From assembly GCA_022450155.1 (NCBI GenBank), contig JAKUQR010000026.1:1-43052 (forward strand): a DNA stretch of 43,052 bases. Reading direction: 5' to 3'. Of this stretch, positions 28,242 to 36,324 are shown one piece after another; within the stretch, counting starts at the first letter, position 1, and each line of letters opens with the position of its first letter. The notes beneath the pieces were generated by a model. The model made no database searches, was not told the origin of the DNA, and saw only the letters and a list, made by a program, of their open reading frames with translations. The DNA is from Gammaproteobacteria bacterium (lineage in GTDB: Bacteria > Pseudomonadota > Gammaproteobacteria > Arenicellales > UBA868). The translations under genes were made by a program, and so were the position numbers.

Positions 28242-28773
28242 CCTGGTAGGTTCCCAGCTCCGCAGTCAGTACCCTTATCCGGTCGAGAATCTTGGGATGA
28301 CCAAAGTCTCTGCCGCCTTCTGCCGAATAGCGGATATGACTCAGGCCATCGAGCACAAAGGTAGTCGGTAGCACACGCACCCCCCAGTGACGCGAGACAA
28401 TCATGTTGTCGTCCAGCAACACCTCAAAACTGATGGCAGGCCGGGTTTGCCTGAGAAATTCACCGATGACCGACGCATCTTCCCCCACATTGATGGCCAC
28501 GATTTCAAAAGAATCCCGGGGTAGCGTGTCCCAAACAATCTGTAATGCTGAAAGCTCCTGCCGGCAGGGACCACACCAGGTCGCCCAGAAATTAACCAAC
28601 ACCACTTTGCCTTGAAATTCATTCAGTCGCCGGTGTGCGCCAGCCCTGTCCAGAAGGTCGAACGTGGGCGCCAGCGGCTGATCATGGTGGTCACGCAGGT
28701 CAGTTCGTAATTCACCCGCTTCGGCAGTACACCCTGCCACAAACACCAGCAGCAACAGGGCTCTGTGCACCAT
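28234..28773 (-). CDS. TlpA/ResA-like thioredoxin lipoprotein
   Basis: A 179-residue periplasmic thioredoxin-fold protein. The N-terminus (MVHRALLLLVFVAGC) ends in a lipobox (VAGC), so Cys15 should be lipidated and the protein membrane-tethered. The active site is WCGPC (Cys67, Cys70) with cis-Pro in VLPTTFVLD. It overlaps ccmG by 8 bp and follows dsbC after 29 bp, forming a thiol-redox operon. It may provide reductant for c-type cytochrome maturation or protect secreted thiols; which one is not visible. Confidence 0.85.
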   Translation of the reverse strand: MVHRALLLLVFVAGCTAEAGELRTDLRDHHDQPLAPTFDLLDRAGAHRRLNEFQGKVVLVNFWATWCGPCRQELSALQIVWDTLPRDSFEIVAINVGEDASVIGEFLRQTRPAISFEVLLDDNMIVSRHWGVRVLPTTFVLDGLSHIRYSAEGGRDFGHPKILDRIRVLTAELGTYQGG

Positions 28774-28802
28774 CTGCTAGGATCTGAATCGTTATTGACG
28801 AC

Positions 28803-29531
28803 TCAGTTTGCGGCCGACTCCGCAGCCTGATTGGACATCTCGACCAGTTCAACGGCGGGTACATAGCCCGGTATCACTGTCCCGTCCTCAAGCACGATGG
28901 TCGGCGTCCCTCGAACCCCGACCAGTTTGGCGGCTTCCAGGTGGCGGCCAATCTGGGTTTGACAGGTTTTTGCTTCGATGGCCAGCCCCATTTTTGCGTC
29001 TGTCATCGCCTGCTGCGGATTGTCCGCACACCAGACGGACACCAGGGTCTCAAACGATGGGGAGTTAAGCCCGGCCCGCGGATACCCCAGATAGCGCACT
29101 TTTACCCCACCGGCGATCGTCTGGTCGATTTCCTGGTGCAGTTTGATACAGTACCCACAACTCGTGTCTGTAAATACGGTGACCGTGCTTTTCACATCCT
29201 GCGGGGCAAAAACTACCATGCCGGCTTCGTCTAGATCTTCAATCACTTTACGCCGGCCCAAGCGGCGGGCATCTTCTGTCAGATTGAGGTTTTGGTCGAT
29301 ATCGATCAGATCCCCGTACAGCAAATACCGTCCATCGGCCGACAGATAGACCACGCGCGTCCCAAAAATCGCCTGGTAGAAACCGGCAACCGGTGCCGGT
29401 TCGACCCGGTCCGGTTTAGTATTGGGCAACAGGCTGGCGGCAACGCTCAGTACCACAGGCGGTATGTCATCGGCTTGGGCGAAGACGCAAAAACACATCG
29501 ACAACGCAAGCGAGTGTGTCAGAAATCGCAT
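28803..29531 (-). CDS. dsbC: Periplasmic disulfide isomerase DsbC
   Basis: A protein of about 242 residues that repairs wrong disulfides in secreted proteins. The chosen start gives a clean signal peptide (MRFLTHSLALSMCFCVFAQA, cleavage before DD). ATG 29564 would add 11 residues and is a possible alternative; the frame runs back to 29759 without family similarity. The N-terminal dimerisation domain (about 25-90: GFYQAIFGTRVVYLSADGRY) is followed by the thioredoxin domain with CGYC in FTDTSCGYCIKLH and cis-Pro in GVRGTPTIV. First gene of the dsbC-tlpA-ccmG cluster. Confidence 0.9.
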   Translation of the reverse strand: MRFLTHSLALSMCFCVFAQADDIPPVVLSVAASLLPNTKPDRVEPAPVAGFYQAIFGTRVVYLSADGRYLLYGDLIDIDQNLNLTEDARRLGRRKVIEDLDEAGMVVFAPQDVKSTVTVFTDTSCGYCIKLHQEIDQTIAGGVKVRYLGYPRAGLNSPSFETLVSVWCADNPQQAMTDAKMGLAIEAKTCQTQIGRHLEAAKLVGVRGTPTIVLEDGTVIPGYVPAVELVEMSNQAAESAAN

Positions 29532-29625
29532 GAATTTGAGTCTGAGGAGCACCATCGGGTTCATTGTTACGCGGTATACGGCGCCATATTGTACTGAAAA
29601 CCGAGGCCGGGAGAGACCACTCCAA

Positions 29626-30441
29626 TCAACCGCTGTCCCCGGAGAGCTTCTCAATGATGTAACCGCCCGATTTTTCGTCGTGCGCAAGCTGCAGTAAGCC
29701 CCGGGATTCGGCTTCTTCGAGCAAGCTTCCAAATGTCCTGAAGCCATGATAGCGCTCACTGAACCCGGGTTGACGGCGTTTTAGGGTCTGTTTCACCATT
29801 GAACCCCATACTTTCCCGCTGTCGCCACGTTCTTCAAACAAATCTTCCAGCGTCGACATCACCATATCGACCGCCTCCTGCTGGCGCTTGTCATCCTCAC
29901 TCATGGTTTTCTTCTTTGCACCGGCTCGGCTGCGGGTTTTCTTGCGGGCCGTCGTGGATACGCTGGGTCGTATCAGATCATCGTAGAAAATGAATTCATC
30001 ACAGTTGGCCGTTAGCAGATCGGAGGTCGAATTTTTGACCCCCAGCCCGACTACGTACTTGTTGTTTTCGCGCAACTTACTGACCAGTGGAGAGAAATCG
30101 GAATCCCCGCTGATCACAACAAAAGTATCCACGTGGGCCTTGGTGTAACACAGATCTAGGGCATCAACGACCATCCGAATATCCGCAGAGTTCTTACCCG
30201 ACTGGTGAAGGTGTGGGATATCAATCAGCTCGAAGGCGGCCTCATGCATCGACTTCTTGTATTCGGCGTAACGGCTCCAGTCACAATAGGCTTTCTTGAC
30301 CACAATGTTGCCTTTGAGCAACAGTCGCTCCAGCACTGGTTTGAACTCAAACCGCTTGTGTTTTGTGTCACGTACACCGAGGGCAACATTCTCAAAATCA
30401 CAGAAAATCGCCATGTTCTGGGTGTTTGGCTCTGTACGCAT
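29626..30441 (-). CDS. NYN-domain (LabA-like, PIN-fold) protein with C-terminal OST-HTH-like region
   Basis: A 271-residue probable RNase. The NYN domain occupies residues 1-160, with acidic metal sites in IFCDFENVA, NSADIRMVVDALD and VVISGDSDFSPLV, all intact. A basic linker (about 175-195, Lys/Arg-rich) follows, then a region of about 70 residues (GSMVKQTLKRRQPGFSERYHGFRTF) that resembles an OST-HTH/LOTUS RNA-binding module. Such proteins are widespread in proteobacteria but few have known targets. There is 94 bp between it and dsbC; it may be in the same transcript. Confidence 0.85.
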   Translation of the reverse strand: MRTEPNTQNMAIFCDFENVALGVRDTKHKRFEFKPVLERLLLKGNIVVKKAYCDWSRYAEYKKSMHEAAFELIDIPHLHQSGKNSADIRMVVDALDLCYTKAHVDTFVVISGDSDFSPLVSKLRENNKYVVGLGVKNSTSDLLTANCDEFIFYDDLIRPSVSTTARKKTRSRAGAKKKTMSEDDKRQQEAVDMVMSTLEDLFEERGDSGKVWGSMVKQTLKRRQPGFSERYHGFRTFGSLLEEAESRGLLQLAHDEKSGGYIIEKLSGDSG

Positions 30442-30567
30442 AGTCGGATGATTCCCAATGGTCTCGGGGTTAAGGCTTAATCTACCCAGCGAGACCGGGT
30501 AAGGGGTGGTCGAGCGTTCAGTTTAACCGCGTCAACGGCCTCCGGCCAGCAAACACATCCGGTCTGT

Positions 30568-32043
30568 TTATCTCATGATGAACGGATTTGCGGGGCTGGT
30601 CTGCTGCGCAATCCAGACCGATTTGACCTGCATATACTGTTTGATGGCTTCAAGCCCGCTCTCTCGACCGATGCCGCTGCGTTTGTAGCCCCCAAAGGGC
30701 GAGGTGAAACTGACCGCCCGGTAGGTATTCACCCACACCGTGCCCACGCGCAGTTTCTCCGACATACGGATCGCGCGACCTATATCCTGCGTCCACACAC
30801 CGGCCGCCAGCCCGAAGTCGACGTCGTTACCAATCGAGATGGCGTCTTCTTCCGTGTCGAACGGAATGACGGCCAGTAGGGGACCAAATACTTCTTCCTG
30901 TGCAATGCGCATTTTATTGTTTACATCGGTAAAAATCGTCGGCTCGACAAACTGACCCCCTTTGGCCTCCGGGCCGGTGTAAGCCTTACCGCCTAACACA
31001 CATTTGGCACCTTCTTGTTTCGCGATCTCAATATAGTCGAGTATTTTCTGGTACTGGGGAGGTGTAGTGACAGGGCCAACGTGTGTGTCGGTCGACATCG
31101 GATCACCGATCTGCGCCGTTTTCGCGACTTCAATCAAGCGCTCCACAAACTGGTCGTGTATGGAACGCTGCAGCAACAGCCTGGAGCCTGCGATACAGGT
31201 CTGTCCCGTCGCCGCAAAGATACCGGAGATGGCGCCCATCACAGCCGACTCGATGTCGGCATCTTCAAACACAATATTGGGGGATTTCCCGCCCAATTCC
31301 AGAGTCACGTGCTTGAAGGTCGATGCCGCTATCTCATTTATTTTCTGTCCCGTGCGGTCTGACCCGGTGAATGCAATTTTGGCAACATCCGGGTGGGCAA
31401 CCAATTCGGCACCCACGACCTGACCAAAACCACTCACCGTGTTGACAACCCCCGGCGGGATACCCGCTTCCTCGATCAGGTTCATGAATTCCAGGGTGGA
31501 AGCGGACGTGAACTCCGAAGGTTTTATAACGGCCGTATTACCGGCAGCCAACGCAACCGAAAGCTTCCATGACAACAACAGCAGCGGTGAATTCCAGGCC
31601 GTGATCATCGCCACGACACCCAGCGGTTCGTAACGCGTGAAGTTGAATATCCCGGCTTTGTCGGTCGGAATAACTGCGCCCTCCACTTTGTCGGCCAAAC
31701 CACCGTAATACCGATACCATTGCGACATGTACTGGGTCTGTGCTGCCATCTCGGCGATCAGCTTACCGTTGTCTCTGACCTCGATCTCACCGAGGCGCTG
31801 GGCGTCGCGTTCAATGAGATCTGCCAGTTTGTAAAGCAGTCGACCCCGCTCCGTAGGCTTTACATCGGCCCATCCCGATTCAAATGCATTTTTTGCTGAC
31901 GCCACCGCACGGTCGACATCTGCCGCGTTGCCTTTGGCGATCTTCGCCCACACGTCTCCGGTATAGGGGTTAACGGAATCGAACCAGTCCCCTGACGCGG
32001 GGTCTACCCACTGACCGCCGATATAATGCTGATAACGCTCCAC
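30568..32043 (-). CDS. NAD(P)-dependent aldehyde dehydrogenase
   Basis: A 491-residue ALDH-superfamily enzyme oxidising an aldehyde to its acid. Catalytic Cys283 is in GQTCIAGS and Glu249 in TLELGGKSPN. The cofactor-binding segment is ITAWNSPLLLLSWK, and GGYKRSGIGRE lies near the C-terminus. The frame continues to 32118, but a GTG at 32043 has an exact AGGAGGT 5 nt upstream and begins at the family N-terminus (ERYQHYIGGQWVDP), so GTG is the start. It belongs to the betaine-aldehyde/5-carboxymethyl-2-hydroxymuconate-semialdehyde group; substrate unknown. Confidence 0.92.
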   Translation of the reverse strand: MERYQHYIGGQWVDPASGDWFDSVNPYTGDVWAKIAKGNAADVDRAVASAKNAFESGWADVKPTERGRLLYKLADLIERDAQRLGEIEVRDNGKLIAEMAAQTQYMSQWYRYYGGLADKVEGAVIPTDKAGIFNFTRYEPLGVVAMITAWNSPLLLLSWKLSVALAAGNTAVIKPSEFTSASTLEFMNLIEEAGIPPGVVNTVSGFGQVVGAELVAHPDVAKIAFTGSDRTGQKINEIAASTFKHVTLELGGKSPNIVFEDADIESAVMGAISGIFAATGQTCIAGSRLLLQRSIHDQFVERLIEVAKTAQIGDPMSTDTHVGPVTTPPQYQKILDYIEIAKQEGAKCVLGGKAYTGPEAKGGQFVEPTIFTDVNNKMRIAQEEVFGPLLAVIPFDTEEDAISIGNDVDFGLAAGVWTQDIGRAIRMSEKLRVGTVWVNTYRAVSFTSPFGGYKRSGIGRESGLEAIKQYMQVKSVWIAQQTSPANPFIMR

Positions 32044-32048
32044 TGCAC

Positions 32049-32055
32049 ACCTCCT
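32049..32055 (-). promoter_or_regulatory. Ribosome-binding site deciding the ALDH start
   Basis: AGGAGGT on the complement, 5 nt before GTG 32043. It is a perfect anti-SD match and overrules the longer upstream reading. Confidence 0.88.
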
Positions 32056-32114
32056 ATGGGATTGAACACCCGAGAGTTTACCCAAGCGGACTGGCCCTGG
32101 GCCAGTGAAACGAC

Positions 32115-32876
32115 TCAAGACGGCTTGAGCTTCACCGTCTTGACACGATAACGCAACCGACCCCGTTCAAGCAGATTGGCGAGCTCTGGCGTTGCCTGGA
32201 GATAGGCTCGCAGATCTGCACTCTGAGCAGTAAACGGCAACAGACCCACGATCACGTTCTCAATTGCAGGTGCCGTAAATTCAAACATGCTCAAAAAACG
32301 ATCACCACGATTCAATGCTCGAGAAAATCCCGACAAGACCAATTCGGCGCGATCCGCAAAATTGATACTCAAGACACCGTCGTCTGTCAAACATCGTTGA
32401 AGCTTACGCAGCCAGGCACTGTCGAATCGGACGCTACGCTCGGGCACACCATTGCCGCCACCAAACAGATCGTCGATAACCAGATCAAATCCAGGACCCC
32501 GGTAACGGGCCACATAATCCCCAGCATCGGCAAGCAAAAGTTGTGCCATCTCTGGTGTGACGCCAAAGTGTTCCCGTGCCACGCGCAGGTGAATCGGATT
32601 GTTGTCTACGCCCACGATTTCGATCGGATCAAACAATCGCTTGAGCTGACGGATGACCGTCCCGGCGCCCGTCCCCAGCAGCAGTATTCGCCGCGGCGAC
32701 CTGGCTGGACGAAACAGCGCCGGTAGCCAAAGCAGATCCCAGACACTGCCGGTGACAGGGCAGCGCTCGCTGTACTGGCTGTGCAGCACACCGTTGCTGT
32801 AGAACCGCAGACTCGACCCTGCTGCTCTGACCTCGTAGCGGGTGTCGTCTGTGGCATAAGTCCACACTATTGCCAT
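32115..32876 (-). CDS. Spermidine-synthase-fold SAM-dependent protein
   Basis: A 253-residue protein with a Rossmann methyltransferase/aminopropyltransferase fold. Motif I is ILLLGTGAGTVIRQL (GxGxG), the ribose-binding acid follows in EIVGVDNNPIHL, and FDLVIDDLFGG corresponds to the SpeE active-site strand. The N-terminal beta segment (EVRAAGSSLRFYSNGVLHSQY) is like SpeE. No SpeD is adjacent, and gatekeeper residues cannot be checked by eye, so polyamine synthesis is possible but not shown. It lies 71 bp upstream of the ALDH start. Confidence 0.78.
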   Translation of the reverse strand: MAIVWTYATDDTRYEVRAAGSSLRFYSNGVLHSQYSERCPVTGSVWDLLWLPALFRPARSPRRILLLGTGAGTVIRQLKRLFDPIEIVGVDNNPIHLRVAREHFGVTPEMAQLLLADAGDYVARYRGPGFDLVIDDLFGGGNGVPERSVRFDSAWLRKLQRCLTDDGVLSINFADRAELVLSGFSRALNRGDRFLSMFEFTAPAIENVIVGLLPFTAQSADLRAYLQATPELANLLERGRLRYRVKTVKLKPS

Positions 32877-33106
32877 ATGGCGCTCCCGGGACCTACGGTC
32901 GGCGACAGCGCAGGCTCCTTTTTATGATCGTGTCATCACACCAGTGTAACCTTCATCGGGCAAGGTCCGCCGTCAGCAGGTGACCTCTTCTCCGGCTCGT
33001 TGTTACGCCACGTCAAGCGCCTGAGACCCAAGCAAGTTGAGTTACACTCGCAGTGGAAACGGTGACCCAATTCAAAGATTCTGTATAAATCTTATTTCCC
33101 CCGCCC

Positions 33107-33877
33107 ATGAACGACACGCTATTTTCGTTGTCCGGCCACACGGCGATGGTAACAGGCGCTTCCAGTGGCCTGGGTCGAACATTTGCATCGGTACTTGCAG
33201 CTGCCGGTGCCTCGGTCGTGTTGACGGGTCGGCGGATGGAACTGCTGGAACAGGCGTGCGCCGAGATCACCTCGCAAGGTGGCGAGGCCATGGCTGTGAA
33301 CATGGACGTGACAGACGAAAAAACGGTCACGCAGAGCTTTGATGAAGCAGAGCGCAATTGCGGGTGCATCGACATTCTGGTCAATAACTCGGGTATCGCG
33401 CACGGAGAGTCTGCACTTGAGATCGCGTCAAGTGACTGGGACCGCGTGATCGACACCAATTTAAGAGGTGCCTGGCGAGTGGCCCGCGAATCAGGCGAGC
33501 GACTCGTGAAGGCAGGAAAACCGGGCAGCATCATCAACATTGCATCCATTCTCGGTTTTCGCGTGATCAAGGGTGTCGCACCCTATGCCATCTCCAAAGC
33601 CGGTCTGGTTCAGATGACCCGCTCTCTTGCCCTGGAGTGGTCGCGCTATGCTATTCGGGTCAATGCCATCGCCCCTGGTTTTTTCAATACCGATATGAAC
33701 CGGGAATTCTTTAAATCCGAAGCTGGTTTGAGCATGCAGAAACGCATCCCAATGCGAAGAGTGGGCGATCCCGACGAACTCGCCGGGGCGTTGTTGCTGC
33801 TCGCCTCGGATGCATCTTCTTACATGACCGGCAGCGTTGTTACTGTCGACGGAGGGCACCTGCAGTCAACTCTTTGA
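33107..33877 (+). CDS. Short-chain dehydrogenase/reductase (SDR)
   Basis: A 256-residue classical SDR. Cofactor loop TGASSGLGRTFA (residues 16-27), NNSGIA, and catalytic Ser147, Tyr160 and Lys164 (PYAISKAG) are intact. TGRRMELLEQ, with Arg after the second strand, suggests NADP(H). The C-terminus SSYMTGSVVTVDGGH is standard. A TATAAA at about 33086 is a possible -10, but no good -35 is seen. Substrate unknown. Confidence 0.9.
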   Translation: MNDTLFSLSGHTAMVTGASSGLGRTFASVLAAAGASVVLTGRRMELLEQACAEITSQGGEAMAVNMDVTDEKTVTQSFDEAERNCGCIDILVNNSGIAHGESALEIASSDWDRVIDTNLRGAWRVARESGERLVKAGKPGSIINIASILGFRVIKGVAPYAISKAGLVQMTRSLALEWSRYAIRVNAIAPGFFNTDMNREFFKSEAGLSMQKRIPMRRVGDPDELAGALLLLASDASSYMTGSVVTVDGGHLQSTL

Positions 33878-33981
33878 GTATCGACTCATGTAACTGGGTA
33901 CCCGACTACAGGCTGCAAGCAGCGCCGAAGACCTGAACACATCGAACCCGCCTTACTGGCGTCCAGCTGTCTGATCGACGG

Positions 33982-34227
33982 TTATGACGGTTCTTTAAGA
34001 GCCGTCTGTAACGCCCTGAGATCCAGAAAGTAGCGGCAGATCTCCACTTCACCACACAGCAGTACCGGAACCTTATCGCCGAAAGTCTGGCGCCAGGCTG
34101 GCCGAAGATCGACATCCCGATGCTCAATCTCAAATGAGTACGCTGCCTGCAGTTCACGCAGCTGATCCACCATATCTTCACACAAATGACAATCTGCGCG
34201 AACATAGATGATCAGTTTAGTCTTCAT
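33982..34227 (-). CDS. Small glutaredoxin-like protein (DUF836 type)
   Basis: An 81-residue thioredoxin-fold protein. LIIYVRADCHLCEDM carries a CHLC motif (residues 13-16) and KVPVLLCGE the cis-Pro loop. This fits the YruB/DUF836 'glutaredoxin family' of short, poorly characterised redox proteins. It stands alone between the convergent SDR gene and the divergent guaB-like gene. Confidence 0.8.
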   Translation of the reverse strand: MKTKLIIYVRADCHLCEDMVDQLRELQAAYSFEIEHRDVDLRPAWRQTFGDKVPVLLCGEVEICRYFLDLRALQTALKEPS

Positions 34228-34405
34228 CCGAAATACCTTGGGCGTGGACTCAAATCCCGCAGTCTAGGCCGATACTGGTCGGGGTAGTTTACAAAACAGC
34301 CGGTAGCACCGTGACCGTGCTTGAGTCATAAGACATCGCGACGTATTATTTGACTGCGAAACCGCTGGCGTCCTTCCATTACCCACTTCAAAGCATTTTT
34401 GTACC

Positions 34406-35875
34406 ATGAACTCAAACAGCCTAGATCCCGCGTGGATTGGTAAAACCTTTGATGACTTTCTGTTCCGTCCTCAAAAAGGCATTACCGAAAGCCGCGCCAC
34501 AATCTCACTGACATCGCAACTCACCGGTCAGTTGTCGCTGGAACTGCCGATCGTATCGTCCAATATGGACAGCGTTACCGGCCTCGATATGGCCGAAACC
34601 ATGGCGCTAGAAGGCGGACTCGGCGTTGTCCACCGGGGTCAGAGCATTGAAAAACAGGTGGCTCTGGTCAGTCGGGTTAAACGCAGCCACAGCGCAGTGA
34701 TTGAAAATCCCTTGTGTCTGCCGATTACAGCAACGGTGGGTGAGGCCAGACTGTTTGCCCGCCGCCATAACATCAACGGGATACTGATCGAAACTGCTGA
34801 AGGCAGCGGTGTGCTCGCCGGTGTGCTGACCCGCCGGGACATCCCGTGGCAACGTGATTTTGATGACAGGCCAGTCGCCGAATTTATGACCACCTTCGAC
34901 CATCTGACGACCGCGCCGGCAGATGTCAGTACAGAAACCGCTGAGCAGATTATGTTTGAGGGCCGCTTTGAACGACTGCCACTGATTGATAGTGAACACC
35001 GAATACAAGGCCTGATTACCCGTAAAGACGTTCGCTTCTTGCGTGAGCGGCCCTATGCCAGTAAAGATGGTAAGGCCCGGTTGCTCGCTGCCGCGGCGAT
35101 TGGTTGTGCCGGCGATTATCTGGAACGGGCGGATGAATTGCTCAAATCGGGCACCGATTGCTTTTTTATCGACATCGCTCACGGCCATTCCACAGTGATG
35201 GAAACAGCTATAGACCAGCTGAAATCACAATGCCCCGGAGTGCCGCTGGTGTGCGGTAATGTGGCCACCGCCGACGGCGCCCGTTTCATGAGAGATATCG
35301 GCGCCGACGCGGTTAAGGTCGGGGTCGGTCCCGGCCGCGGCTGCCGTACCCGTTTAGAAACCGCAGCCGGTATACCGCAGCTGCAGGCCATCCGGGAGAC
35401 CTGGTGTGCTGTAGGTGGTGAGATCCGTATCATGGCGGATGGTGGCATAAAACATGACAAAGACATTTTTCTTGCGCTGGCGTGTGGTGCCGATACGGTG
35501 ATGCTCGGCAGTGCGCTTTCCGGAACGGACGAGGCACCCGGTCGGGTCATTGAGGACCCAGCGACACATACCAAGAAAAAGATTTATCGTGGAATGACCT
35601 CGCCGGAAGCCGTACTGGAATCCTTATACGACAGCGACGATACCGATGCCGTTGATGCGGCACTTTATACGCCCCCTGAGGGACAGGAGATTCAAGTACC
35701 GTACAAGGGCAGCGTGGTCGACATTCTGCAGCGCATTCGCGGCCACCTCAGATCGGCCGTCAGTTATGCCGGCGAAGCCTCTCTGTCTGTTGCCCGCGAC
35801 AAGATCCTGCCCGATCCACTCAAATTCATGGTGCCGCTGTCCGAATCATCCCGTAGAGAATCCTACGAACGCTGA
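34406..35875 (+). CDS. IMP dehydrogenase/GMP reductase family protein with CBS domains and a variant active site
   Basis: A 489-residue (beta/alpha)8 barrel with paired CBS domains at about 95-215 (LCLPITATVGEARLF and HRIQGLITRKDVRFL). The catalytic Cys313 is in VGPGRGCRTRLET, where canonical GuaB has GPGSICTTR. FIDIAHGHS, MADGGIKHDKDI, YRGM and PEGQEIQVPYKG align well. The Arg-Tyr pair expected in the mobile flap of IMP dehydrogenase is replaced around SLYDSDDTD, so hydrolysis of the E-XMP intermediate is doubtful. GMP reductase activity, or another purine oxidoreductase activity, is possible. No guaA adjacent. Annotating it plainly as guaB would be unsafe. Confidence 0.82.
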   Translation: MNSNSLDPAWIGKTFDDFLFRPQKGITESRATISLTSQLTGQLSLELPIVSSNMDSVTGLDMAETMALEGGLGVVHRGQSIEKQVALVSRVKRSHSAVIENPLCLPITATVGEARLFARRHNINGILIETAEGSGVLAGVLTRRDIPWQRDFDDRPVAEFMTTFDHLTTAPADVSTETAEQIMFEGRFERLPLIDSEHRIQGLITRKDVRFLRERPYASKDGKARLLAAAAIGCAGDYLERADELLKSGTDCFFIDIAHGHSTVMETAIDQLKSQCPGVPLVCGNVATADGARFMRDIGADAVKVGVGPGRGCRTRLETAAGIPQLQAIRETWCAVGGEIRIMADGGIKHDKDIFLALACGADTVMLGSALSGTDEAPGRVIEDPATHTKKKIYRGMTSPEAVLESLYDSDDTDAVDAALYTPPEGQEIQVPYKGSVVDILQRIRGHLRSAVSYAGEASLSVARDKILPDPLKFMVPLSESSRRESYER

Positions 35876-35895
35876 TCCAGCATTAGTTCCCGTGA

Positions 35896-36324
35896 ACGCC
35901 ACCCCAACCCGCGACGCCGCAGCCTGGCATCTGGTGGGGCTGGTCGCTCCTGTGGTCGGCGTTATCGGGCTGGACAGCACTGGCCGTCATCTTTCATGCA
36001 GGCGTTGCTGTTTTCATGCTGGAGTATGTCAACTATATACAGCACTACGGTCTGTCTCGGGATATCACCGAACGCATCGCGCCACGGCATGCCCGGGAGT
36101 CGCAAACACGCTGGTCGCGCTGGACCCTGCTCGAGCTGCCGCTCCACCCGGCCCATCATCTCAGCCCGTCGTTGCCGTTCTGGCAGCTTGCCCCGATCGA
36201 AGGTGCGCCAATTCTGCCAACCGGCTACTATGGCCTGTTTTGGCCCAGTCTATTTCCACCGCTTTGGAAAAGATGGATCGATCCGAGAATACCCACTACC
36301 CCTAGAATTGATCCTGAACCATGA
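35896..36324 (+). pseudogene. C-terminal remnant of an AlkB/fatty-acid-desaturase family gene
   Basis: An open frame of about 142 codons with no start codon until ATG 36016, preceded by an in-frame TGA at 35893. It reads as the last third of a membrane di-iron hydroxylase. The final transmembrane segment (WWGWSLLWSALSGW, AVIFHAGVAVFML) is followed by EYVNYIQHYGL, then LHPAHHLSP, which keeps the third HxxHH-type histidine box, and LPTGYYGLFWPSLFPPLW. The roughly 200 N-terminal residues with the first two His boxes are absent because the intact guaB-like gene ends at 35875. A truncation is the simplest reading. Its stop overlaps the next ATG (ATGA). Confidence 0.72.

Noticed and set aside
29565-29759. 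N-terminal extension of dsbC
   Set aside because: The extra 65 codons have no family similarity and would bury the signal peptide.
35646-36305. A 219-codon plus-strand frame overlapping the guaB-like end and the AlkB remnant
   Set aside because: Its first part is an out-of-frame shadow of the guaB-like gene, and its second part is a shadow of the remnant; only the other frame carries AlkB motifs.
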